Shown one piece after another: positions 53,118 through 60,535 of a stretch of DNA of 64,000 nt. The DNA lies in assembly GCF_014200395.1 (NCBI RefSeq), contig NZ_JACHBS010000001.1, positions 930,001 to 994,000 on the forward strand, read 5' to 3'. How positions within the stretch are numbered: position 1 is the first letter of the stretch; each line of letters opens with the position of its first letter. The position numbers and the translations under genes are program-made. The notes below the pieces were generated by a model, which saw nothing but the letters and a program-made list of their open reading frames with translations, did not search any database and was not told the origin of the DNA. This DNA is from Microcella frigidaquae. GTDB taxonomy: Bacteria > Actinomycetota > Actinomycetes > Actinomycetales > Microbacteriaceae.

Positions 53118-54377
53118 TCAGGGAGCGCTGTCGAGCCTACGCCAGTCGAGGGCGGCGACATCGGCCGCGCTGTCGGCGGGCACGAGGGCGAAGCGCGTGC
53201 AGCCCTCGGCGGCGAGCTGGTCGAGCGCCGCCTTGAGGTTCTTCGGGCGCTTCAGCAGCCGCACCCGGGCGCCGTCGGCGACGAGCGCGGTCTTGAGCGT
53301 CATCAGGCTGCCGAGGTCGAGGTCGGCATCGTGCACGAGGGCGACCATGTCGGCGCGGCCGTCGTCGCCGAGATCGATGAGGTCGATGAGTCGCTCGAAG
53401 CCGAGCGAGAAGCCGGTGGCGGGCACGTCGGCGCCGAGGAAGCGGCCGATCATCCCGTCGTAGCGTCCGCCGCCGCCGAGCGAGTAGCCGAGTTCGGGGT
53501 GGGCGACCTCGAAGATCGGGCCCGTGTAGTAGCCCATACCGCGCACGAGCAGCGGGTCGAACCGCAGCGGGATGCCCGGCAGGGCCCGGCGCAGTGCACG
53601 CAGGTCGGCGACCGCCGCCGCGGTGTCGCCCGGCACACGCTCGAGCATGCTCCACGAAGCCGTGGCATCGGCGTCCAGGTCGATCCAACGCATCATCGCG
53701 GCCGCATCGGCCACGCCCAGCTCGGTCAGCTCGGCGACGACCGCATCGAGCCCGATCTTGTCGAGCTTGTCGAGGGTGATGAGCGCCTTCGGCTGCAGGG
53801 CCTCGGGAACCGCCGCGGCGGTGAGCCACGCGGTGAGCAGCCGGCGATCATTGAGGCGGATGCTGCAGCCGGGGATCCCGAGGGCGTCGAGCGTCGCCGC
53901 CGTCGCGGTGATGAGCTCGGCCTCCGCGATGACCCCCGGCTCGCCGATGATGTCGATGTCGCACTGCACGAACTGGCGGTAGCGGCCCTTCTGCGGCCGC
54001 TCGGCCCGCCACACCGGCGCGATCTGGATCGCGCGGAAGACGCCCGGCAGCGCGCCGCGGTTGCTCGCATAGAAGCGCGCGAGCGGCACGGTGAGGTCGA
54101 ACCGCAGGCCGAGGTCGGCGAGGTCGAGGGGGGTCGCGGCGGCCCGGAGATCATCCGTCGTCAGACCGCGCTTCATGACCGCGTAGGCGAGCTTCTCGTT
54201 GTCGCCGCCGAGCCCCGAGAACAGGCGCGCGGTGTCTTCGACGACCGGCGTCTCGATCTCGTCGAAGCCGTGCGCGGCGTACACCGAGCGGATGCGGGCC
54301 AGAACCCGCTCGCGGCGGGCCTTGTCGGCCGGCAGGATGTCGCGCATGCCGCGCGGGGGTGTCACGGGGGCGGCCAT
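53118..54377 (-). CDS. hisS: Histidyl-tRNA synthetase
   Basis: The 419-residue class II synthetase has motif 1 (PRGMRDILPADKARRERV), motif 2 around PVWRAERPQKGRYRQFVQCDIDIIG, the HisA signature LLVRGMGYYTGPIFEV, motif 3 (GFSLGFERLIDL) and a C-terminal anticodon-binding domain. The ATG at 54377 lies 7 nt after CAGAAT; a longer in-frame ATG at 54401 overlaps the end of the TetR gene and is unlikely. Confidence 0.96.
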   Translation of the reverse strand: MAAPVTPPRGMRDILPADKARRERVLARIRSVYAAHGFDEIETPVVEDTARLFSGLGGDNEKLAYAVMKRGLTTDDLRAAATPLDLADLGLRFDLTVPLARFYASNRGALPGVFRAIQIAPVWRAERPQKGRYRQFVQCDIDIIGEPGVIAEAELITATAATLDALGIPGCSIRLNDRRLLTAWLTAAAVPEALQPKALITLDKLDKIGLDAVVAELTELGVADAAAMMRWIDLDADATASWSMLERVPGDTAAAVADLRALRRALPGIPLRFDPLLVRGMGYYTGPIFEVAHPELGYSLGGGGRYDGMIGRFLGADVPATGFSLGFERLIDLIDLGDDGRADMVALVHDADLDLGSLMTLKTALVADGARVRLLKRPKNLKAALDQLAAEGCTRFALVPADSAADVAALDWRRLDSAP

Positions 54378-54384
54378 GCCCTCG

Positions 54385-54390
54385 ATTCTG
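54385..54390 (-). promoter_or_regulatory. Leaderless -10 box of hisS
   Basis: CAGAAT is followed by 7 nt and the ATG at 54377. No T-box or attenuator is visible in the 24-bp gap upstream. Confidence 0.45.
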
Positions 54391-54401
54391 TCACGGTGCA
54401 C

Positions 54402-55004
54402 TCAGGCGACGGGTGCCGCGAGCAGGGCGGCGACGCGCTCACCGTAGGCGGCGAGGGCACGCTCGAACGCGGCGGTGGCGCCGGCGTCGTCGCGGGTGAC
54501 GACCAGATCAAGCTGGAATCCGTAGAGCTGATCGACGAGGATGCGCGATTCGATGCGCGCCTCGACGGAGTCCACGCCGAGGCGCTCGAGAGCCTCGGCT
54601 CCCCACTCGACCCAGCGCGCGTGCACGTCGCGACCCCCGGAACGCAGCGCAGGGTCGGTCACCTCCATGAGGGCCGCCTCGAACTCGAGGCGGAGCAACG
54701 CACGGGTGTCGGGCTGCAGAAACCCCTGCCAGGAGGCGCGGATGGCCGCGAGGTGGGATTCGAGCGAGGGAGCGTCGGCGAGCTCGGCGGCGATCACCGC
54801 GTCCTGCCGCGCCGCCACCGCTCGGATGATCTCGGCGATGAGCTGATCGCGGGTTCCGAAGTGGTAGACGAGCGTGAACGGGCTGACCCCGAGCGCATCG
54901 GCGAGGCTGCGGAACGTGACACCCGAGAGCGGATGCCCGTGCAGGTGCGCGACGATCGCCGCGAGCAGCTCGGGCTTACGGTGGGGGTCGGTGCGACGGG
55001 CCAT
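54402..55004 (-). CDS. TetR-family transcriptional regulator
   Basis: The 200 residues show the TetR helix-turn-helix (about 8-52: HRKPELLAAIVAHL, then TFRSLADALGVSPFTLVYHFGTRDQLIAEII) and a helical ligand domain. The ATG at 55004 lies 6 nt after a -10 box. Immediately upstream is an A/T-rich promoter with a dyad, so autorepression is likely. No divergent gene exists, and the ABC operon ending 281 bp upstream points the same way, so its target is not obvious. Confidence 0.9.
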   Translation of the reverse strand: MARRTDPHRKPELLAAIVAHLHGHPLSGVTFRSLADALGVSPFTLVYHFGTRDQLIAEIIRAVAARQDAVIAAELADAPSLESHLAAIRASWQGFLQPDTRALLRLEFEAALMEVTDPALRSGGRDVHARWVEWGAEALERLGVDSVEARIESRILVDQLYGFQLDLVVTRDDAGATAAFERALAAYGERVAALLAAPVA

Positions 55005-55010
55005 GAAATA

Positions 55011-55048
55011 AACATAACAAACGGTTGCTATGAGAACAACTGTTATGT
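55011..55048 (-). promoter_or_regulatory. TetR promoter with spaced operator dyad
   Basis: On the minus strand TTGTTC (55039-55034), 17 bp, then TATGTT (55016-55011) form a good promoter whose start point falls at the ATG. ACATAACA (55012-55019) and TGTTATGT (55041-55048) are perfect inverted 8-mers that bracket the whole promoter. The block is strikingly A/T-rich for this genome. Confidence 0.7.
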
Positions 55049-55129
55049 AATATCTCACCGAGAGGTCGACCGGAGGCAGCTGACGCCCCGCTCCCTCTGC
55101 CCCGGCACGGCCGCCGGGCATCGACGGGG

Positions 55130-55230
55130 TTGCGCATCGGGGGATGCGCGACCCGTGCGTCGCACGCGTCCTCCACGAGTGACGCGCGGCGCAGGGCGCC
55201 TTCCGACATTCGGGTTGTCGGAGGGCGCCC
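55130..55230 (-). terminator. Hairpin cluster behind the ABC-2 operon
   Basis: The 281-bp gap 55005-55285 has no gene beyond the TetR promoter. It holds GCGCATC-GGGG-GATGCGC (about 55134-55151), CGTGCG-T-CGCACG just after, and a larger hairpin 55194-55230 in which TCCGACA pairs with TGTCGGA inside GGGCGCC/GGCGCCC arms. The last is 56 bp after the ABC permease stop and is the likely terminator. Confidence 0.5.
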
Positions 55231-55285
55231 GCTTCACGTTCTGCGGGCGGCGCTCGCACCGCGCCGGGCGCGACTCCGGGCCCGG

Positions 55286-56380
55286 CTAGGCGACGCGGCT
55301 GCCGGTCGGCAGCGCTCCCGCCGGCGTGCGCGTGCGGGCGATCGCGGCCGCCAGGGCCGCACCGGCGAACAGCAGGTGCACGCCCAGGCCCACGAACCAG
55401 CTCGGCACGGTGCGCGCGAAGATCTCCTCCGGGGTGTCGCCCTGGTAGCCGAGGCTCGGGTCGCCGGCGAGCGCGGCACCGCACTCGTCGTACACGACCT
55501 CGCTCTCGACGGGCAGCTGGGCGCTGCGGGGGCCGAGGGCGATCTGCCCGAACAGGTCTTGGGGGAACCCGTACCGGTCGAAGGTCGTCGGCGCCGCATC
55601 CGCCAGCACGACGTAGGGGTTGGCGGCCAGGATGCCCCAGACCAGGTCGAATCGCGGCACGGAGGCGGTGAAGGTCGTCGGCTGCTCGCAGATGATCTCT
55701 TCCGGCAGGCCCGTCTCCGGGTCGAACTCCCCGCCCTGCGAGTAGTCGATGCCGATGTAGGTCTGCCTCTGCTCGGTCTGGAAGGCGAGGCCGCCGAGCG
55801 TGAAGGCGATGAGCGTGCCGATGCTGAGCGCCGCAACGACCAGGTAGGTCGTGACGACCGAAAACAGCGGCCGCGTGATGAGGCCCGACAGGCCCACCCC
55901 GACCGCCGCCACGACCCCGAGCTCGAGCACGAGCACCCCGAGCGACGCGGCGAGGGTGTCACCGCGCACGCCCCCGGCGATGAGCGTGAACAGCAGGGCG
56001 GGCAGCGACGCGGCCAGGAAGGTCAGCGCGACCGTCCAGGCGGCGAGGAACTTGCCGAGCACGATCTGCCCCGTCGTCGCGAGGGTGACCTGCGTGGTCG
56101 CGAGGGTTCCGGCATCGCGGTCGCCGTTGATGGCGGCGCCGCTGATGGCCGGGGTGACGAGGGTGCCGACCAGCAGCACGAAGAAGATGATCGTGGAGTA
56201 GACGCCGGCCGACTCGGCGACGCCGTTGTCGAAGGCGGCGAGGGATGCCCAGAGCAGCGCCGTGACGATGCCGACGAGCACGAACACGACGCTCACCAGC
56301 ACCACCCACGCTGTCGAGCGGATGCGCTGCTGCAGTTCGAGCCGGACGATGGTGCCGAGCGTGTCGAGGTAGCGGCTCAT
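55286..56380 (-). CDS. ABC-2 type exporter permease with large extracytoplasmic loop
   Basis: The 364-residue permease opens TIVRLELQQRIRSTAWVVLVSVVFVLVGIVTALLW and has about six helices. An external loop of about 100 residues (215-320) before the last helix contains two Cys (IICEQP, YDECGAA) that may form a disulfide. The conserved amphipathic element is GDRDAGTLATTQVTLATTGQIVLGK. It overlaps its ATPase gene by 4 nt. The substrate is unknown; the Cys-bearing loop sets it apart from the permease at 17.5 kb. Confidence 0.88.
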   Translation of the reverse strand: MSRYLDTLGTIVRLELQQRIRSTAWVVLVSVVFVLVGIVTALLWASLAAFDNGVAESAGVYSTIIFFVLLVGTLVTPAISGAAINGDRDAGTLATTQVTLATTGQIVLGKFLAAWTVALTFLAASLPALLFTLIAGGVRGDTLAASLGVLVLELGVVAAVGVGLSGLITRPLFSVVTTYLVVAALSIGTLIAFTLGGLAFQTEQRQTYIGIDYSQGGEFDPETGLPEEIICEQPTTFTASVPRFDLVWGILAANPYVVLADAAPTTFDRYGFPQDLFGQIALGPRSAQLPVESEVVYDECGAALAGDPSLGYQGDTPEEIFARTVPSWFVGLGVHLLFAGAALAAAIARTRTPAGALPTGSRVA

Positions 56381-57456
56381 CGCGCGCTCCCTTCCGTCGG
56401 GGCGGATGCCGGGTCGGCGGCTCCGGCGTCGGTGGCTCCAGCGCCGGCGGCTCCAGCGTCGGGGACCGTGTCGGCGGTGCCGTCAGCCCGGCCATCAGCA
56501 CTGCGGGCGAGGTCGAGGAAGGTCGCCTCGAGCTCGCCGACGGCGGGGCCGAAGGCGGTGATCGCCACGTTCTCGGCGACGAGGCGGGCCAGCACGGATG
56601 CGGCCTCCTGCTCGCCGGCGACGGCGACCGTCGTGCCGAGGTGGTCGGGCTCGCCGGCCGGGACGCCCAGCCGCTCGAGCGCGGCGGCGAGAGCGACCGG
56701 GTCGATGGCGCGCACGCGCCAGTCGCGCACCCGGGCACGACTCTGCTCGATGCGCTCGGCCGAGGCCGTGGCCCCGCGGTCGAGGTAGACGGCGGCATCG
56801 GCCATCTCGTCGAGCTCGGCGAGCACGTGGCTCGACACGAGCACGGCGACACCTTCGCTCGCCAGGCGGCGGACGAGCACGCGCAGCTCGACGCGCGCGG
56901 CGGGGTCGAGGCCCGAGGCGGGCTCGTCGAGCAGCAGCACGCGCGGCTGGTGCACGAGCGCCCGGGCCAAGCTGAGCCGCTGCTTCTGGCCGCGGCTGAG
57001 CACGCGGGTCGGGCGATCGGCGAGCGCCTCCAGCCCGACCAGGTCGATGAGCTGCTGGGCGCGTGCCCGCGCCTGCTCGGGGCCGAGCTCGTAGAGGCGC
57101 CCGGTGATCTCGAGGGTGCGCCGCACGGTGACACTGCCCCACGAGCCCAGCACGTCGGGCATCCAGCCCATCACCTGCCGCACCGCCCGCGGATCGGCCA
57201 CCGGATCGTGGCCGGCGATGCGGATCGTGCCCGTGTCGGGTCGCAGAAGGGTGGCGAGCATCAGCAGCAGGGTCGTCTTGCCCGAGCCGTTGGGCCCGAT
57301 AAGCGCGGTGACCGAGCCGGGCTGCACGGTGAAGCTCGCGTCGCGCACGGCGTGCACGTCGCCGAACGACCGGGCGACCCCCTCGACCTCGATGGCTGCG
57401 CCGGGGGCGGCAGGGGCGGACGGGAGTGCGGTCGGTTCAGCCGCGGTGGAGTTCAT
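56377..57456 (-). CDS. ABC exporter ATP-binding protein with repetitive C-terminal tail
   Basis: The 359 residues hold Walker A GPNGSGKT (54-61), signature LSRGQKQRLSLARAL, Walker B VLLLDEPASGLDPAARVEL and the SSHVLAELDEMAD H-loop. A regulatory C-terminal domain is followed by about 40 residues rich in Ala, Gly and Asp (from about 320) encoded by short tandem repeats. The gene begins 5 bp after mazG ends, so it may be co-transcribed with mazG. Confidence 0.9.
   Translation of the reverse strand: MNSTAAEPTALPSAPAAPGAAIEVEGVARSFGDVHAVRDASFTVQPGSVTALIGPNGSGKTTLLLMLATLLRPDTGTIRIAGHDPVADPRAVRQVMGWMPDVLGSWGSVTVRRTLEITGRLYELGPEQARARAQQLIDLVGLEALADRPTRVLSRGQKQRLSLARALVHQPRVLLLDEPASGLDPAARVELRVLVRRLASEGVAVLVSSHVLAELDEMADAAVYLDRGATASAERIEQSRARVRDWRVRAIDPVALAAALERLGVPAGEPDHLGTTVAVAGEQEAASVLARLVAENVAITAFGPAVGELEATFLDLARSADGRADGTADTVPDAGAAGAGATDAGAADPASAPTEGSAR
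56413..56457 (-). repeat. Three 15-bp tandem repeats in the ABC ATPase gene
   Basis: Three units of the form GYCGGYGGCTCCRGC follow each other and encode five-residue Ala/Gly/Asp repeats. The variable number is a likely source of length polymorphism without affecting the ATPase fold. Confidence 0.8.
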
Positions 57457-57461
57457 GAGGG

Positions 57462-58175
57462 TCAGTCAAGCAGGTCGGCGCCGCCACGAGCAGACCCGTC
57501 GCGCTGCTCGGCGTGGCGGATGTCCGCTTCGAGTTCGGAAAGCGCCAGCCGCAGCGCCCGCTCGGGCTGCAGACCCCGCGCACGGGCGGCCGCGACGAGG
57601 GCGAGCAGCTCGGCCCCCAGGACGCGCTCGTCGGCGGGCGCGTCGACCGCGGGCAGCACAGGGGCGAACCCGACGTCATCGGCGCGACCGAGAAGCTTCT
57701 CGGCACGCTGGAGCGCAGGCAAGCCGCGCGGCACACCGTCGAGCACCGAGGTGCGGGCGGGCTTCTCCTGCCGCTTCCAGGTGTCCCAGTTGGCGGCGAC
57801 CTCGTCGGCCGTGTCGGCGACGACGTCGCCGAAGACGTGCGGGTGCCGGCCGACCATCTTCGCGATCGAACGCGCGGCGACGTCTTCGATCGTGAAGCCG
57901 TCGGCCCCCCGGGCGGCGGCGATGTCGGCATGGAAGAGCACCTGGTAGAGCACGTCGCCGAGCTCCTCCAGCACGTCGTCGGGCGTTCCGTGCTCGATCG
58001 CGTCGATGAGCTCGTGGGCCTCCTCCACGAGGTACTGGGTCAGGCTCTCGTGGGTCTGCTCCGCATCCCAAGCGCAGCCGCCCGGAGCGCGCAGGTGAGC
58101 GAGTACCGCGATCAGCTGATCGAGCTGGGGATGGGGCTCGGCGGGCGGCAGCGCGGGCGACGCGGGTTCGGTCAT
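57462..58175 (-). CDS. mazG: Nucleoside triphosphate pyrophosphohydrolase MazG
   Basis: MazG removes aberrant nucleoside triphosphates such as oxidised dNTPs. The 237 residues include the metal motif YLVEEAHELIDAIE and EELGDVLYQVLFHADIA (EExxE...ExxD), then VGRHPHVFGDVVADTADEVAANWDTWKRQEK. One catalytic domain is well defined; the C-terminal part is shorter than in E. coli MazG, as in mycobacteria. It overlaps the MFS gene by 4 nt. Order MFS-mazG-ABC suggests one transcript; mazG next to mfd and eno is typical of actinobacteria. Confidence 0.94.
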   Translation of the reverse strand: MTEPASPALPPAEPHPQLDQLIAVLAHLRAPGGCAWDAEQTHESLTQYLVEEAHELIDAIEHGTPDDVLEELGDVLYQVLFHADIAAARGADGFTIEDVAARSIAKMVGRHPHVFGDVVADTADEVAANWDTWKRQEKPARTSVLDGVPRGLPALQRAEKLLGRADDVGFAPVLPAVDAPADERVLGAELLALVAAARARGLQPERALRLALSELEADIRHAEQRDGSARGGADLLD

Positions 58176-59647
58176 TCCCCCATTGTGGCGGCCGGAGTGG
58201 CCTCCGAGGGGGCGGTGGAGCGCGGCCGGTCGCGCGGCATGGTCGTGGCGAGGGCCATCGTGGCGACGGTGCACAGCAGCGCCCCGACGAAGACCGCCTG
58301 CGAGGCGGGGACGATCGCGATCGGGTCGACGGCCGCGCCGGCGCCCTCGCCCAGCACTCCCCCGCCGCCCGCGGCCCGGTAGATGGTGTTCGCGACGGCG
58401 CCGAAGATCGCGACGGCCACCGCCTGGCCGACGGCGCGCGCGAACAGGTTGGTGCCGGTGACGACGCCGCGCTCGTTCCACTCGACGCTGGCCTGAGCCG
58501 CGATGAGCGACGGGGTGGCCACGAGCCCGAGCCCCAGCCCGGTGACGAAGCAGGCGACCGCCGAGATCGCGACCGACGGGGTCGAGGCGAATGCGGCGAG
58601 CAGGCCGGTGCCGGCCAGCACGAGCACCATTCCGATCAGCACCGTGATGCGGAAGCCGAGCCGCAGGTAGAGCCGGCCTGAGAGCGCGGCCGAGATCGGC
58701 CAGCCGATCGTCAGCGCCGCGAGGGCGAGACCGGCGACGAGCGGCGACACCCCGAGCGACCCCTCGAGGGCGACCGGCACGTAGGAGGCCAGGCCGATGA
58801 GGATCGCCCCGACCCCGACCGAGGCGAGCGTCGTCGCCAGCAGCAGCCGCCGCGAGAACACCCACCCCGGCAGGATCGGCTCGGCCGCCCGGCGCTCGAC
58901 CGCCACGAACGCGACGAGCAGCACCGCCCCGACACCGAACGCCACCGCGCTCTGCCAGGAGGCCCACGCCCAGGAGACGCCTCCCTGGAGCACGCCGACG
59001 AGCAGCAGCCCGAGCGAGGCCGTCAACAGCAGCGCCCCGAGCACATCGACCCGGTGCGGGCGATGCTCGACGGTCTCGTGCAGCGAGCGGATCAGCATCC
59101 ACGCCGCCAGCACGCACAGCGGGATGTTGATGAAGAAGATCCAGCGCCAGGCGTCGAGTTCGGCGAAGAGGCCGCCGAGGGTCGGGCCGATGACGGCGGA
59201 GGCGGCCCAGACGCTCGCGATGTAGCCCTGCACCTTCGCGCGCTCCTCGACGGTGTAGATGTCGCCGGCGATCGTGATCGCCATGGGCCCGATCGCCCCG
59301 GCGCCGATGCCCTGCGCGGCGCGGAAGGCGATGAGGGCGGGCATGCTCCAGGCCAGACCGCACAGGATCGAGCCGAGCAGGAACAGGCCGATGCCGATCA
59401 GGATGATCGGCTTGCGGCCGATCATGTCGCTGAACTTCGCGAACAACGGGGTCGAGACGGCCTGCGCGAGCAGGTAGATCGAGAACAGCCAGGGGAACAG
59501 CTCGAACGATCCGAGCTCGGCGACCAACGTCGGCACCGCGGTGGCGAGGATCGTCGCGTCGATCGCGACCAGGCCGGTCGTGACCATGATCGCGAGCAGG
59601 ATCGGGCCGCGCTCGCTGCGCAGGCCGACGGCGGTCGTCGAGGTCAT
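58172..59647 (-). CDS. MFS transporter, EmrB/QacA (DHA2) type
   Basis: The 491-residue protein has about 14 membrane helices. The DHA2 motifs are VAIDATILATAVPTLVAELG in helix 1, FAKFSDMIGRKPIILIG in the loop after helix 2, and AAQGIGAGAIGPMAITIAGDI. Members export drugs or lipids in exchange for protons. The ATG at 59647 lies 7 nt after TATGGT; the in-frame ATG at 59659 falls in that box. It is the first gene of the run with mazG. Confidence 0.9.
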   Translation of the reverse strand: MTSTTAVGLRSERGPILLAIMVTTGLVAIDATILATAVPTLVAELGSFELFPWLFSIYLLAQAVSTPLFAKFSDMIGRKPIILIGIGLFLLGSILCGLAWSMPALIAFRAAQGIGAGAIGPMAITIAGDIYTVEERAKVQGYIASVWAASAVIGPTLGGLFAELDAWRWIFFINIPLCVLAAWMLIRSLHETVEHRPHRVDVLGALLLTASLGLLLVGVLQGGVSWAWASWQSAVAFGVGAVLLVAFVAVERRAAEPILPGWVFSRRLLLATTLASVGVGAILIGLASYVPVALEGSLGVSPLVAGLALAALTIGWPISAALSGRLYLRLGFRITVLIGMVLVLAGTGLLAAFASTPSVAISAVACFVTGLGLGLVATPSLIAAQASVEWNERGVVTGTNLFARAVGQAVAVAIFGAVANTIYRAAGGGGVLGEGAGAAVDPIAIVPASQAVFVGALLCTVATMALATTMPRDRPRSTAPSEATPAATMGE

Positions 59648-59654
59648 GCGTGCG

Positions 59655-59660
59655 ACCATA
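59655..59660 (-). promoter_or_regulatory. Leaderless -10 box of the MFS gene
   Basis: TATGGT is followed by 7 nt and the ATG at 59647. The divergent CPBP gene starts only 6 bp beyond the box. Confidence 0.5.
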
Positions 59661-59665
59661 GCCGG

Positions 59666-60535
59666 ATGCTCCCGGAACTCGGCTGGGTGCCGCGTGTGGC
59701 GGCAGCGCTGCTGGCCCTCGGGCTGGTGGTGCTGCTGATCGTGCGTGCGGCACGGAAGGATCAGCGCGAGTACCGCCGGTTCCGCCGCTACCGCTCGACG
59801 GCGCGACGGCAGGCGATGATGCGGCGCTGGCTGCTCGAGTCGCTCGTGCTGTTCGGCGGTGCCAGCGTCGTGCTGCTGGTGCTCGTGCAGCCGGTGGTCA
59901 CGCCGCTGCTCGCCGCGACGCAGGCCCTGCCGCCGATCGCCTGGCTGCGGGATGCTCTCGCCGGCGGCCTCGGAACGACCCTGCTGCTCGGCACCCTGCT
60001 CGGGGTCGCCGTGCTCACGGCCATCGGCGCGCGCGGTGCCCGCCGCGAGGGCGGCATCGTGATCGTCGGCGACATCGCCGCGCTGCTGCCCCGCAATCGC
60101 CCGGAGCTCGGCTGGGGCGCGGCGCTCTCGGTCAACGCGGGCGTCGTGGAGGAGCTGCTCTTCCGGCTCGCCCTGCCGGCACTGCTCGTGGTGGTGACCG
60201 GCGAGCCGATCAGCGCCTTCCTGCTCGCGGCGCTGCTGTTCGGGGCACTCCACGCGTACCAGGGCTGGGTCGGGGTGCTCGCCACCACCGTCGTCGGGTT
60301 GCTCTTCACGGCCCTCTACGTGGTCAGCGGCAGCATCGGGCTCGCCATGCTCGTGCACGCCCTGTTCGACCTGCGCACGCTCGTCGTCATCCCCATGGCG
60401 GTCTACCGCGTGCACGAGGTACCGGGCTCGGTGCTCTTCCCGAAGCCGCTGACCGGCCGCGTGCCGCCGACCGAGACTCAGGCTGAGGGCGCCCCGGAGG
60501 CCGGAGCAGATGCAGGAGCCGCCTCGGGCGCGTAG
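59666..60535 (+). CDS. CPBP-family intramembrane protein
   Basis: The 289-residue membrane protein has the CPBP/Rce1-type motifs: VEELLFRL (Glu162, Glu163, Arg167), FGALHAYQG (His196) and LVHALFD (His231), which form the predicted active site in the membrane. Bacterial members include bacteriocin-immunity proteins and presumed proteases. The start at ATG 59666 leaves 18 bp to the divergent MFS gene. The last 58 bp overlap the end of mfd on the other strand. Confidence 0.85.
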   Translation: MLPELGWVPRVAAALLALGLVVLLIVRAARKDQREYRRFRRYRSTARRQAMMRRWLLESLVLFGGASVVLLVLVQPVVTPLLAATQALPPIAWLRDALAGGLGTTLLLGTLLGVAVLTAIGARGARREGGIVIVGDIAALLPRNRPELGWGAALSVNAGVVEELLFRLALPALLVVVTGEPISAFLLAALLFGALHAYQGWVGVLATTVVGLLFTALYVVSGSIGLAMLVHALFDLRTLVVIPMAVYRVHEVPGSVLFPKPLTGRVPPTETQAEGAPEAGADAGAASGA

